Shown: positions 53,977 through 63,621 of the stretch, piece after piece
How positions within the stretch are numbered: position 1 is the stretch's first letter
Layout of the letters: every line of letters begins with the position of its first letter
The notes under the pieces: model-generated
What the model was told of the DNA's origin: nothing
Databases searched by the model: none
What the model saw: only the letters and a program-made list of their open reading frames with translations
Made by a program: the position numbers and the translations under genes
Source of the DNA: JBBQLG01 sp038327655
GTDB taxonomy: Bacteria; Bacteroidota; Bacteroidia; Cytophagales; Spirosomataceae
Direction: 5' to 3'
Assembly: GCA_038327655.1 (NCBI GenBank)
Contig: JBBQLG010000010.1
Coordinates: forward strand, 1-64,000
Length of the DNA: 64,000 bases

Positions 53977-55413
53977 ATGCCTTACCCAACTATGTATTTC
54001 TGCAGTCGATGCGTAGCCGTAGCTGCTGTCTGGCTTACGCTGGCCGGTTGCAGCCAGAGTACACCAGCCACCTATGTAGGCCCTATTCCTTCGCCTGGCT
54101 CGGGTGCAAATCCGCCAATTCCTCCCCAAGTGACACCGGCTCCGGTCAGCCGGGTGTTTATCGAAAATAAAAAAATCCGGCTCGGCATCGACCTTAAAAT
54201 GGGTGGAGCCATTGTCTATTTAGCCGAAACGGGAGGGGAAAACATCGTTAACAACCATGACTTCGGCCGCCAGATCCAAAGCAGTTTATACAGCGGCCCT
54301 ATACCCTACTCCGTTAATGGCAAGAACCCGCCGAATTCGTTGCGCACCCTCGGCTGGAATCCAGTACAGGCGGGAGATGCTGCCAATTACACATCACGCG
54401 TAATCGAATACAAACAGGACAGTACGCATTTTTACGTGAAAACCATCCCGCTTATCTGGCCACTCGCCAACGAACCAGCGGAGTGCGTAATGGAGCATTG
54501 GATTGAACTGAAAGATAATGTTGTGCAGGTTCGCAGCCGTTCGGTACTGAGCCGACGTGATACGACGCAGTATCTCGCCCGGCCGCAGGAGAACCCTGCA
54601 GTTTACCTCAACGCCCCTTACTCCCGAATTGTACTATATGAGGGGGATCAACCATTTACAAACAGTGCCCCCACTGAACCACGTATTGACAATACCGCCG
54701 AAGTACGGACCGCTACTGAGAACTGGGTAGCCATGCTGAATGGTAAAGGCAGGGGCGTTGGCCTGTTCCAGGCGGGGCGGCCCCGCTACAATGTAGGCTT
54801 CTTTGGCATACCCGGTACAGGTGGAGAATTCAGTGATCCAACGGGTTATTTATCCGGTACAGCCTTTGCTCTATTGGATCATAACGCCATTTATGAATTT
54901 GAGTATTCACTGGTTTTGGGTACCCTGACGGATATTCGACAGTTCGTTTACGCACAGCCACGCCCGGCAGCTATCCCCGATTTTCGCTTCACTCGTGATC
55001 GGCAACAGTGGTATTATGACAATACTACCGACGCGGGTCTACCCATTCAGGGCGAACTAAATGTGCGGTTTGATGGGCATAAGGAACTGCAATTGTTTAG
55101 CCCGATGGGTTTCTGGCGCGGGCGCGATGTCCCCAAACTCTATATTCAGGCAGCTTTCAGAACACCGGCTCAAACAGCCCGGCTGGGTTGGCGACGCCAT
55201 GGAGATCAGGCCCCGCTGCCTACGCCCGACCGGTACATCGACTTTCCGATTATTGGCGATGGGCAGTACCGAACCTATGAAATAGACCTGAATCAGTCGG
55301 CGGGTTGGCGAGACAATGCCATCATCCAGCTTTTTCTTGGGCCTACTGTACCCATAGCTGAACGGACAGGTCGCTCAGTCCGCATCCGCAGTATCACTAC
55401 GACACCTCCGTGA
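53977..55413 (+). CDS. Hypothetical lipoprotein
   Basis: The 478-aa protein starts at MPYPTMYF and has a signal ending in the lipobox LAGC. A Pro-rich spacer (PIPSPGSGANPPIPP) is followed by a beta-rich region (IRLGIDLKMGGAIVYLAE, then YEFEYSLVLGTL). The pattern of a galactose-mutarotase-like or carbohydrate-binding beta fold is possible, but I could not assign a family. No catalytic motif is evident. Confidence 0.7.
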   Translation: MPYPTMYFCSRCVAVAAVWLTLAGCSQSTPATYVGPIPSPGSGANPPIPPQVTPAPVSRVFIENKKIRLGIDLKMGGAIVYLAETGGENIVNNHDFGRQIQSSLYSGPIPYSVNGKNPPNSLRTLGWNPVQAGDAANYTSRVIEYKQDSTHFYVKTIPLIWPLANEPAECVMEHWIELKDNVVQVRSRSVLSRRDTTQYLARPQENPAVYLNAPYSRIVLYEGDQPFTNSAPTEPRIDNTAEVRTATENWVAMLNGKGRGVGLFQAGRPRYNVGFFGIPGTGGEFSDPTGYLSGTAFALLDHNAIYEFEYSLVLGTLTDIRQFVYAQPRPAAIPDFRFTRDRQQWYYDNTTDAGLPIQGELNVRFDGHKELQLFSPMGFWRGRDVPKLYIQAAFRTPAQTARLGWRRHGDQAPLPTPDRYIDFPIIGDGQYRTYEIDLNQSAGWRDNAIIQLFLGPTVPIAERTGRSVRIRSITTTPP

Positions 55414-55421
55414 CAGACAAC

Positions 55422-55457
55422 AAAAAAAGTGACCCCCAGATGGGCGTCACTTTTTTT
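55422..55457. terminator. Bidirectional intrinsic terminator
   Basis: The stem is A7-GTGAC-x-CCC with GGG-x-GTCAC-T7, with one C-C mismatch, over the loop AGAT. Symmetric A and T runs let it end both the lipoprotein gene and the convergent ferritin-like operon. Confidence 0.88.
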
Positions 55458-55481
55458 TATAAACCCACATTTTACTGATTG

Positions 55482-56246
55482 TTAAGCGATGTAAGGACCG
55501 GCGATGGCCAGAACGGCTGCTTTGTCGAGCGGCTCATCGAAGGCTTCCTGAATGGCCACATCCGAAATGCTCGCTGGAATCAGCGACCGCAGGTCAATGC
55601 CGGCCTGCGTCATGTTCGTTTCGCCGGCATAAGCAGCTGCGGGGGTTTCGGCACTGCCCGAAATCCAGCCCTTCAGCCCACGCAGGCGACGTACTTCCGA
55701 TGCGTGACGTGCTTCGACCGAGTGAATCTGCAGCGCAACCGTCAGCGTGTCGGTCTGCTTCAGGAAACCAGCCTGTCCTTTGTAAGCCCGAACACCCGTA
55801 TCCTCGAACGCCTGCGCGAAAGCCAGAAACGTCTGATAGTTGGTGAACGTATCGGCCTGATATTTGAACGTTGGCAGGGCCACTGCCGACGTACCCAGTA
55901 CCGATTTCAGAAGAGCTACGTGGGCGGCTTCGTGCTGAGCAATCTGGGTGAAAATAGCGAGATCGCTGGCGGGAATCAGGCCCGTTGCTTTCAGGGCACG
56001 CTGGTAATAATCGTTCTCGAGGTATTCGAGTGTCAGGGCGAAGTTCAGCACGTCGGTAGCAGACGATGTCTGACCGAAGGCCTGATTCATAACCGTACCA
56101 AAGGTAGCCACGGCGGCTCCGGTCGTCAGTTTAGCCAAACGGGCCGTAGCTCCGCTCAACAGTTGACGGCGTGAATAGTAAGCGAGTTTGTTGACCGCAT
56201 CGGCATCTACCTGCTCGATTTCGGCGAATATTTTGAATAAATTCAT
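55482..56246 (-). CDS. Ferritin-like domain protein, exported by a Tat-like signal
   Basis: This 254-aa protein has YYSRRQLLSGATARL at about residues 23-37, resembling a twin-arginine signal, and a helical bundle with LTLEYLENDYYQRAL, QHEAAHVALLKSVLG and SVEARHASEVRRLRG. Those Glu/His residues are the ligands of the ferritin_2 (PF13668-type) fold, usually an exported iron or stress protein. It is the second gene of a pair with 56277-56960 (gap 30 nt). Confidence 0.85.
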   Translation of the reverse strand: MNLFKIFAEIEQVDADAVNKLAYYSRRQLLSGATARLAKLTTGAAVATFGTVMNQAFGQTSSATDVLNFALTLEYLENDYYQRALKATGLIPASDLAIFTQIAQHEAAHVALLKSVLGTSAVALPTFKYQADTFTNYQTFLAFAQAFEDTGVRAYKGQAGFLKQTDTLTVALQIHSVEARHASEVRRLRGLKGWISGSAETPAAAYAGETNMTQAGIDLRSLIPASISDVAIQEAFDEPLDKAAVLAIAGPYIA

Positions 56247-56276
56247 GGTCGTTGGTTGAATGAAACGAGTGGCTGA

Positions 56277-56960
56277 TTATTTCGGCAAATTGGCACCGGT
56301 GATGGTGTTGGCAACGAACGGCTGTACAAGGGGCAACACCTGAGTGGGTGTCATAGCACCATCTAAGCCTTTGTCGACCGATACGACATCGTTACCGGCA
56401 AAAGATGCCGTTTTAGGGCTGAGCAAATCGCGGATGGCAGCCGCGTGACGCGCTTCAACCGATACGATTTTACCGGCAACCAGCAGGTAGTTTACATCCG
56501 AGATCAGTTTACCGGCACCATTGTAAGCCGCAATACCGAGGTCTTCAAACGTTTTGGCTGTATTCAGTACACTCGCCCGGTCGCTGAAGTTAATAGAATC
56601 GAACTTCACGGTCAGGGCCGGAATGGCGGCTGCACCGAGTGCTTTTTTCAAAAACTCGCGGTGAATGATTTCGTGGTCACGCAGGTCGGTCAGGATGGCC
56701 GTTTCGGCGGCCGTCATGCCCGAGAATGGCGAGGCTACTACTTTCGTGTAAAAAGCCGCTTCGAGTTGCTCCAGTGCGTAGGCATAGTTCAGAATGCCAA
56801 TGTCACCCGATCCCAGGTCAACGGTTGCAACGGCCGGTACGGGCGTGGTCGAATCGTTGTTTTTGCAGGCTTCCAGCAATACCGTTGCCGACAGAGCCGT
56901 GGCACCGGCGTAACGCAGGAATACTCTGCGGGTAGCCGGATTTGACGTGATTGTATTCAT
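56277..56960 (-). CDS. Ferritin-like domain protein with twin-arginine signal
   Basis: This 227-aa protein has the N-terminal TRRVFLRYAGAT, a good twin-arginine signal, then LLEACKNND, which may be a lipobox. The bundle carries YALEQLEAAFYTKV, RDHEIIHREFLKKAL and SVEARHAAAIRDLL. It is the first gene of the ferritin-like pair and probably a paralogue of the second gene. Function is likely oxidative or iron-related protection in the periplasm, inferred from fold only. Confidence 0.87.
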   Translation of the reverse strand: MNTITSNPATRRVFLRYAGATALSATVLLEACKNNDSTTPVPAVATVDLGSGDIGILNYAYALEQLEAAFYTKVVASPFSGMTAAETAILTDLRDHEIIHREFLKKALGAAAIPALTVKFDSINFSDRASVLNTAKTFEDLGIAAYNGAGKLISDVNYLLVAGKIVSVEARHAAAIRDLLSPKTASFAGNDVVSVDKGLDGAMTPTQVLPLVQPFVANTITGANLPK

Positions 56961-57116
56961 GTGAATTGTAAAGTTTAGTTAACTACAACACTCATACGAA
57001 CGTAATGGATGGGTCCACGGATTTTTGACCACTCAAAAAAGCCTTAAATAAACCCATGAACCGTTATAGCAAACAAAAAAGACCGGCAGATAAAACCGAC
57101 CTTTTGGCACTCACAA

Positions 57117-57341
57117 TCAGCCGATTGGCGATGTCCGAAAGGACGTTACCAGCGTAATCACTTCTTTTTTCGTCAGCGGCACATCAAACACCTCGGTATC
57201 ATTTTAAACAGGCAGCTTCGACTTAGCCAGCATGTCTAAGGAAACACCGTTCATGCAAACCGGCTGGATGTACAGCCCGCCCTTGTTAAGACTATAGATC
57301 TTAAAATAATTTTGATTCTTATCACTTGTTCCGGCAACCAT
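57117..57341 (-). pseudogene. Small ORF interrupted by an in-frame TAA
   Basis: The minus strand reads from ATG 57341 through 45 codons (…GGLYIQPVCMNGVSLDML…), meets TAA at 57204-57206, and continues in the same frame for 28 codons (…EVFDVPLTKKEVITLV…) to TGA. Both halves look protein-like in one frame, which suggests a once 74-aa protein killed by one nonsense change. A stop directly precedes the ATG. I do not recognise the family. Confidence 0.6.
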
Positions 57342-57553
57342 TTAGTTTCTAAAATCTTTTATTTCTAAACACCAGTTTATACGTTACCATCCTGACCACG
57401 ATTTGCCAATCGTCAATTACGTACACAGTTCAGAAGCCCTGCGAAATTTTGGCGGGGGGCAAGCAGGTAAATCGGAGTTGTCAACAGATTGCAGAAGCCA
57501 TTCCGGGGAGTTGCTGATTCTGCCGTAGCTTCGCACACTCATTTTGCCCGCTC
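57342..57553. other. Intergenic region without recognised gene
   Basis: With the degraded ORF at 57117-57341, this makes up most of a 593-nt gap between the ferritin-like pair and the next membrane protein. I see no further ORF, tRNA or strong promoter; it should hold the promoter of the 57554 gene. Confidence 0.5.
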
Positions 57554-59221
57554 ATGCTGCTGACGCTATTCCTCTGGATTTACGTTACCATACTTACCTT
57601 TCTGGCGGGTCATGCCGTGCTGCAACTCGGTCGCCGACTCACCGGAGAGTTGCCGGTTCTGCCCGCCCCGGTTATTTGCCTGATTGGGGCGGCAGGCCTG
57701 ACGGCTACGCTGGGCTGGCTCTGGCTGGTAGTGCCCATCAGCCTGACAACCCATTTCGGTGTGGTTATGGTGCTGATCGGGTATGCCGTTTGGCAACGAC
57801 CGCGTTTAGCCCTGGCAGGAGGGCAGTATCCGCCGGGCCTGTGGATAAGCGTTGGCCTGCTGTTCGGTGTTATCTGGCTGCGCAGTGGCCAACTGCCCCG
57901 TTTGGTCGATACGGGTGGGTACCACGCGCCCATAATCGAATGGATACACCGATACGCCATTGTACCGGGTCTGGCCAACCTGAATTACCGTTTCGGGTTC
58001 AACAACTCATGGTTTCTGCTCAACGCCCTGTTCCGGTTGCAACTTACACCCGTTATCGTCTGGCACGGGCTGAACGGCTGGTTGATGGCGATGACGGGCT
58101 GGTTTTCATTCATAGAATGGCAACGGCTCCGCACAGATCGGCAACGACCGTTTTCGGCCTGGCTTGGTAGTTGGCTGGCTATTGGCTTGCTGGTCATCTT
58201 TCACTGGACATTATCAGCACCCTCGCCCGACCTCCCAACGCACGTCTACATTGTTTTGTGCTTCTGGATCTGGCTACGGCAGGCGGAATCGGGCCAAAAT
58301 CCCGAGGGCTGGACCTGGCTGCTGCTGCTGCTCAGCCTATCGGCCCTGACCACTAAACTAAGTGCCGTTACGATCTTGTTATTGCCACTGTTTAGCCTGC
58401 TGCCTGCTTTGCTGCAGGGACAAGGGCGGGTTTTGCTAACGGCCCTGCTGACGGTCGTTTTTTGTACCGGCTACTGGTTCGCGGGGAATGTTCAGTTAAG
58501 CGGCTATCTCGCTTATCCATCCCTCAGCCCGCTGGTCGATTGGTTTACGGTTGACTGGAAGGTACCGCATGCCGTGATCGCTGTTGGCCTGAAAAACCTG
58601 CAGGAGGGCACACGGGGCGATGCGGGGCCAACCGTTTCGTTCGGCTGGATACCGTACTGGTTTCGCACCCGGCCCGTGTTGGAGCAGACGTTAGCGATAG
58701 CATTGCTACTGGCACCATTACTGCTCCTGTACCGGCGCAACGCTTCACGTCCCGTTCCGGGCTACGTGCCGGCGTTGGTAACGGCTGGGATTGGGGTAGT
58801 TTTCTGGTTTTTGCTGGCTCCCGAAATCCGCTTTGGTGCCGGTAACGTATTAGTAATGCTGGGGTTGTGTTATGGACCGGCGGTGCGTTGGTCAGTGGGT
58901 TGGCCGGTCCGAACCTCTCCTTTTCGCTGGGGGACAATGGTACTGCTGGGTGTAGTTTTGCTGGTAGCCGCTCTCCGGCGGGAACCGGTGAATTGGTGGT
59001 TGCCGACAGGATACCCCGCCGGTCCGCTGCAACGGTATCAGGCCGACGGGCATCTGATTTATTTCCCGGCCGACGAGCGGGTCATTAATGGCATTCGCGG
59101 CTATTGGGGTGAGTGTTATGACGCTCCGCTGCCCTGTAGCCCCTATCCCATACCGGGACTCCATTGGCGCGGCAATACCCCGGCCGACGGCTTCCGAACG
59201 GTGGCATCAACGATTCCCTGA
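57554..59221 (+). CDS. Polytopic membrane protein, LIC_10190-like
   Basis: This 555-aa protein has about a dozen hydrophobic segments. The loop VDTGGYHAPIIEWIHRYAIVPGLANLNYRFGF (only partly quoted by its core GLANLNYRFG) and the following NNSWFLLNAL are characteristic of LIC_10190-type membrane proteins, a family of unknown function sometimes compared with glycosyltransferases of the GT-C class. It has a short C-terminal soluble tail. Without adjacent sugar-pathway genes, a precise role cannot be given. Confidence 0.6.
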   Translation: MLLTLFLWIYVTILTFLAGHAVLQLGRRLTGELPVLPAPVICLIGAAGLTATLGWLWLVVPISLTTHFGVVMVLIGYAVWQRPRLALAGGQYPPGLWISVGLLFGVIWLRSGQLPRLVDTGGYHAPIIEWIHRYAIVPGLANLNYRFGFNNSWFLLNALFRLQLTPVIVWHGLNGWLMAMTGWFSFIEWQRLRTDRQRPFSAWLGSWLAIGLLVIFHWTLSAPSPDLPTHVYIVLCFWIWLRQAESGQNPEGWTWLLLLLSLSALTTKLSAVTILLLPLFSLLPALLQGQGRVLLTALLTVVFCTGYWFAGNVQLSGYLAYPSLSPLVDWFTVDWKVPHAVIAVGLKNLQEGTRGDAGPTVSFGWIPYWFRTRPVLEQTLAIALLLAPLLLLYRRNASRPVPGYVPALVTAGIGVVFWFLLAPEIRFGAGNVLVMLGLCYGPAVRWSVGWPVRTSPFRWGTMVLLGVVLLVAALRREPVNWWLPTGYPAGPLQRYQADGHLIYFPADERVINGIRGYWGECYDAPLPCSPYPIPGLHWRGNTPADGFRTVASTIP

Positions 59222-59400
59222 CCGTTCACTATGATTTCAGCGTCATGCGATCTTTTTAGTGGTGACAACTTGTTTTCGGGGGGAACGATTCACCAATTGG
59301 GTTATTGATGCGTGACTTTTAAGCCCAACAGCGGGTCTTATTCATCGTGTCGGCGTTTAGTGCCCCAGTTCGACATCAGCGATTTTTTTGTCCATCTTTC

Positions 59401-60081
59401 ATGAAAACATTTTACTACATCTTACTCTTTGATGTTACGTTTGCGCTGGGTCAGGGTACTTATCAGGTGCGTGGCCGTATTGACGGGGTGCGCCCTAATA
59501 CCAAACTGTTCCTGAAAAAACAGGATAATGCCAGTTCGCGCATTTTACTCGTCGACACTACCCGTTACCGCAATGGTGGCTTTGTATTCCGGCGCACGCT
59601 GCCCGAGGTCGATATTTACAGTGTTTCGGTGGATAGTGTAGCGGGGCAGGTCAGCTTTCTCTTCGACCACGATCTGGTACTGGATGGCTCCTGCTACGCG
59701 CTCAAAAAAGCAAAACTCACCGGCTCACCGCTGACCAACGAATGGCGGACGTTCGAACGGGAGGTAAGTACGCCTTTTGAGGAGAAATTGATGGCGTTAT
59801 TCGCCCAACGCCGGGCTGCGGGTCGGGATACGGCCACCACCGCAGTGCTTAACGAAGCGATCCGCCAATTGCGGTTGCAGAAAACGCAGGTTGTTGGGCA
59901 GCGCATCCGGCAACGACCCAACTCGCTGTTGAGCCTCTACCTGCTGAACTGGTACTGGTCCGATATGCCCAAACCCGACGCCCTGACGCTGTTTACCGGT
60001 CTGGCTCCTCCGCTCAAAACCCATTCGGTGGCCGGACTGCTCCGTCGCCAGTTGGGCCTGACGGAGAACGAGATTCGGTAG
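59401..60081 (+). CDS. DUF4369-type lipid-anchored or secreted protein
   Basis: The 226-aa protein starts at ATG 59401 with a weak signal peptide (cut near FALGQ). YQVRGRIDGVRPNTKLFLKK is the opening of DUF4369, a domain often fused to thioredoxin in Bacteroidota. Here the thioredoxin half is absent, and a helical region (about residues 110-190) takes its place. Function unknown. The gene is convergent with the 60089-61267 pseudogene. Confidence 0.75.
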   Translation: MKTFYYILLFDVTFALGQGTYQVRGRIDGVRPNTKLFLKKQDNASSRILLVDTTRYRNGGFVFRRTLPEVDIYSVSVDSVAGQVSFLFDHDLVLDGSCYALKKAKLTGSPLTNEWRTFEREVSTPFEEKLMALFAQRRAAGRDTATTAVLNEAIRQLRLQKTQVVGQRIRQRPNSLLSLYLLNWYWSDMPKPDALTLFTGLAPPLKTHSVAGLLRRQLGLTENEIR

Positions 60082-60088
60082 CAGCGGC

Positions 60089-61267
60089 TTATTTGTCGTC
60101 CATTATGGTGTTTTCGTCGCCCCAGAAGGAGACATCGAAATCACGGATTTCTTCGGCAAAGGCCTGATTGATGTCGAGCCGCTCCCGGCGGGCAAAGCGT
60201 TTTACGTCTCCGTCCGTTGTTTTGGTAATTACCAGATCCATCTGAGTGGTAATCCTGGTATTGATCGGGTAATATCCGTACTGACTTTTCGACTGGGCGC
60301 GGTGCATCACCCATCGGTCGGTCTGTAGCTGATAGCCAACTAAATACGACCGGTTCTCGATCCGGATGGGCAGCCGATTGACAGTATATCCGATGTTGAG
60401 TGTCTGAAGCCCCCGCGCCGATAGTTGATAATCAGCCTGAATCAGGGCCAGCGACGCTTGATCGATGAATAGTTTCCCCTGATAGAAACAGTTGGCACAT
60501 CCCGTCCGGGGTATAAATCGGATAACATAGACCTCGCGGTTATCCAGGCTACTGCGGTCGATGAGTTCGTAGCTGTAATTACCCATGGTTGGCAGCATGA
60601 AGAAACCGGCTTCATTTGCCCCTTTCGCCACATCGAGTAAAATACCGAGGTATGGGCCGTTGGTTATCGAAGGCACATAGCAGGTGTCCCGGCCATCGGT
60701 AATGTGCGGAAAAAGTGCTTGCCGTCGCCCCTTCAGCAAGCGTACTTCGTCCTGAATAAGCGATTTATACGATGCCTTGTACATTTCCAGCAGGCCCTCG
60801 GCCCGAATCAGGTACGGCTTTTCGCGCACCCACTCCCGATAGAATCCCTGCAACAATTCGGGCTTGTCGGGATAGTTTCGACTCACCCGCCGGATGGCCT
60901 GCCGGACCAGTTCGTCCGGGTCTACGGGCCGCACAACAACCTCCTGCAACGTCGTCGACGCGGGTTGCAACCGGATAATAAGGTCAGTCTTTCGAGCTTC
61001 CGGTGCGGTAAGCGGTAGTCGGTACGTGCGGTACCCGAGCAATGACACCACAACCGTATCGGCCAGCCCGGCAGACGCCGTTTTTAGCTGGAAGACGCCC
61101 TCCGCATTGGCCAGCGTTCCGGTGCGCCGGGAGGGTACGTACAGCGACGCGTAGGGCAGTGCTTCACCAGACCGGCTGTCAACGATTCGTCCATTCAGGG
61201 TGAGCGTCTGTGCGAGTCCCGGTAATTAGCCTGCCAGCAACAGAATGAGTACCAGAAGCCGTTTCAT
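60089..61267 (-). pseudogene. CarboxypepD-reg-like surface protein with nonsense codon in the signal peptide
   Basis: From ATG 61267 the minus strand reads MKRLLVLILLLAG, TAA (61226-61228), then in the same frame LPGLAQ, which completes a signal peptide, and LNGRIVDSRSGEALPYASLY, a classic carboxypeptidase-regulatory-like domain. The frame stays open for a further 300 residues with Cys pairs (TGCANCFYQG) and ends normally. No good start lies between the TAA and a GTG at 61051 inside the domain, so the product cannot be exported in full unless the TAA is read through or is a sequence error. The body seems otherwise intact, so the lesion is recent. Confidence 0.8.
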
Positions 61268-61296
61268 GCGGAAAGCTACGCAGAAGCCCGCGTTCG

Positions 61297-63138
61297 TCAA
61301 ACGCTTTGCATGGTGCTCAGCTTCCGATAAAATCCCTCTCCTACCGTCACCAGTTCATCGTGCGTGCCGCGTTCAATAATGCGGCCCTGATGCACGACCA
61401 ATATTTCGTCGGCGTGTTGAATCGTACTGAGCCGGTGGGCAATCACGAGCGTAGTCCGGTTGGCCATCAGCCGGGTCAGGGCTTCCTGTACTAACTTTTC
61501 CGACTCGGTATCAAGGGCCGATGTCGCTTCGTCCAAAATCAGGATCGGGGGATTTTTGAGTACGGCGCGGGCAATGCTGATGCGCTGCCGCTGCCCGCCC
61601 GACAGTCGCCCGCCCCGGTCGCCGATGGTCGTCTGGTAACCGTCGGGCTGTTGTAGAATAAAGTCGTGGGCGTTGGCAATCTGAGCCGCCCGCACCACCT
61701 CTTCTGCCGTAGCGGTGCTGCCAAAAGCGATGTTATTAAAAATGGTATCGTTGAACAAAATACTTTCCTGTGTGACAATCCCCATCTGACCGCGCAGCGA
61801 CGTCATGGTTACGTCGCGCAGGTCAACGCCGTCGATCAGAATCCGTCCAGCGACGGGATCGTAGAAACGGGGAATCAGGTCAGCAATGGTCGATTTACCG
61901 CCCCCCGACGAGCCGACAAGCGCAATGGTTTTCCCTTTTTGAAGCGTAAAACTAATATCGCGCAGCACCGGCTGATTTTCAACATATTCAAACGAGACAT
62001 TCCGCACCTCGATTTCCCGTTTGAAAGCGGTGAGTTCGATGGCGTTGGGTTTGTCCTCCAGCACGGGCGCGGTGTCGATGAGTTGCAGAATCCGATCGCC
62101 CGATGCCAGGCCGCGCTGCGAACCACTGAATGAATTAGAAATGTCTTTAGCCGGGCGCATCACCTGCGAGAAAATAGCGATGTAAGCAATAAACTGCGAC
62201 GGCGACAGATCCGATTGATTCGACAGTACCAGCGACCCGCCATACAGTAAAATGCCCGATACCACCATTACGCCCATAAATTCGGAAAATGGCGAGGCCA
62301 ATTCGCGCCGGTTCGCCAGTGCCCGAATCGCCCGCCGGTACGCCTGATTTTCGGTCCTGAATTTTTCCGACACGTAGCCTTCCGCGTTGAATCCCTTCAC
62401 CACGCGCATTCCTCCGAAGGTTTCGTCGAGCAAGCTGATGATGCTGCTTAGTCGTTGCTGCCCCTCATTGGCATCCCGGCGCATCCGTTTGACTAATGTC
62501 GCGATGAACACGCCCGATACCGGAATGACTAAAAACGCAAAGAGGGTGAGCGACACCGAGATACTGAACAAGGCGTAGAGGTAACCGACCAGCAACAGCA
62601 CCTCTTTCATAGCCGCCGACAGCGTGTTGGCAATCGAGTTTTCGACTTCCTGCACGTCGGTCAGGATACGGGAGATGAGATTGCCTTTGCGTTCGTTAGA
62701 GAAAAAGCCGAGATGCAACCGTACCGCCCGCTCAAAAACGGCCTCGCGGAGTTGCGCGACCATCCGGGCCTTGAAACTTTCCAATTGCCGGGTGGCCAAG
62801 TACTTGAAAATATTGCTCAGCAACACCGACACGATGATGGTGACGCAAACAAACTGCAACGCCCCCGCCCGCCCGTGCTCCTGAAAATACTGCACGAAAT
62901 AATACCGAAACAGATCGGCCAGTCGGTTGGCATCTAAGGAAAACGACGGCGCGGGTTGACTCAGCAACTTGGTCCGTTCCTGCGCCGATACCTGATTGAA
63001 GAGCACATTGAGCAGTGGAATGAGCAGCGTGAGGTTCAGCACCGCAAACGTACTGGCCAGCAGCGACGCGGGCAGAAATCCGGCAATAAATCCACCCACC
63101 GGCCGGGCGTAAGACAACAAGCGAAAGTAGGTCTTCAT
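61297..63138 (-). CDS. MsbA-like ABC exporter (fused permease-ATPase)
   Basis: This is a half-transporter of 613 aa: six membrane helices in the first 320 residues, then an ATPase domain with Walker A GSSGGGKST, signature LSGGQRQR, Walker B ILILDEATSALD and an H-loop in LVIAHRLST. Homodimers of this type flip lipid A or other lipids. The start lies behind a leader hairpin and two AT-rich palindromes shared with the divergent padR gene, so PadR control is possible. Confidence 0.9.
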   Translation of the reverse strand: MKTYFRLLSYARPVGGFIAGFLPASLLASTFAVLNLTLLIPLLNVLFNQVSAQERTKLLSQPAPSFSLDANRLADLFRYYFVQYFQEHGRAGALQFVCVTIIVSVLLSNIFKYLATRQLESFKARMVAQLREAVFERAVRLHLGFFSNERKGNLISRILTDVQEVENSIANTLSAAMKEVLLLVGYLYALFSISVSLTLFAFLVIPVSGVFIATLVKRMRRDANEGQQRLSSIISLLDETFGGMRVVKGFNAEGYVSEKFRTENQAYRRAIRALANRRELASPFSEFMGVMVVSGILLYGGSLVLSNQSDLSPSQFIAYIAIFSQVMRPAKDISNSFSGSQRGLASGDRILQLIDTAPVLEDKPNAIELTAFKREIEVRNVSFEYVENQPVLRDISFTLQKGKTIALVGSSGGGKSTIADLIPRFYDPVAGRILIDGVDLRDVTMTSLRGQMGIVTQESILFNDTIFNNIAFGSTATAEEVVRAAQIANAHDFILQQPDGYQTTIGDRGGRLSGGQRQRISIARAVLKNPPILILDEATSALDTESEKLVQEALTRLMANRTTLVIAHRLSTIQHADEILVVHQGRIIERGTHDELVTVGEGFYRKLSTMQSV

Positions 63139-63149
63139 CTAAAAGGGGG

Positions 63150-63183
63150 TCCGGCGGCCTGTGTTCACGAAAAAGCCGCCGGA
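63150..63183 (-). promoter_or_regulatory. Leader hairpin 12 nt upstream of the MsbA-like gene
   Basis: TCCGGCGGC (63150-63158) and GCCGCCGGA (63175-63183) are perfect 9-bp reverse complements. In the transcript the hairpin is followed by a C-run and TTTT just before the start codon, so it might modulate translation or act as a weak attenuator. Confidence 0.55.
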
Positions 63184-63190
63184 TGACAGT

Positions 63191-63234
63191 GTAATTTATT
63201 ACGTAAAACTACCACAACAACATAATTTATTATG
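63191..63234. promoter_or_regulatory. Pair of AT palindromes, candidate PadR operator
   Basis: GTAAT-TT-ATTAC (63191-63202) and CATAAT-TT-ATTATG (63221-63234) are perfect palindromes with the same TT centre. Their centres are 31 bp apart, about three helical turns, so two dimers would bind the same face. They lie between the divergent MsbA-like gene and padR. Confidence 0.65.
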
Positions 63235-63278
63235 CTTAAACTCTATTGGTATATCCAGAGCTTGTGTATTATTGCACC

Positions 63279-63620
63279 ATGACGACGAACAACCAGCAAC
63301 TCCTGAAGGGAAGCCTGTCGGTGATTATCCTGCGGCTGCTGGAGGAGCGCGAAAAGATGTACGGTTACGAGATTACGCAAAAAGTAAAGGAACTGACGGC
63401 AGGCGAAATGGCCATTACCGAAGGTGCCCTGTATCCGGCCCTGCACAAACTCGAAGCGGAGGGAATGCTCACGACCGAAACGCAGGTGGTAGACGGACGG
63501 GCGCGGAAATATTATTCCCTCACCCAAGACGGCCACAAGCAGGCTGTCAGCCGGGTATCGGAGCTGGTCGCGTTTGTCGAGAACCTGAATCTTGTGTTAA
63601 AACTCAAACCCTCGCTCTGA
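63279..63620 (+). CDS. PadR-family transcriptional regulator
   Basis: This 113-aa winged-helix repressor of the short PadR-s2 type shows GSLSVIILRLLEEREKMYGYEI, ITEGALYPALHKLEAEG and the basic wing DGRARKYYSLT, followed by a helix for dimerisation. The ATG at 63279 is used. Divergent from the exporter and just upstream of a membrane-protein gene (gap 1 nt), it probably controls one or both through the palindromes at 63191-63234. Confidence 0.9.
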   Translation: MTTNNQQLLKGSLSVIILRLLEEREKMYGYEITQKVKELTAGEMAITEGALYPALHKLEAEGMLTTETQVVDGRARKYYSLTQDGHKQAVSRVSELVAFVENLNLVLKLKPSL

Positions 63621-63621
63621 T

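Noticed and set aside
57070..57110. Possible terminator near AAAAAAGACCGG ... CCGACCTTTT
   Set aside because: The arms do not pair beyond a few bases when aligned as reverse complements.
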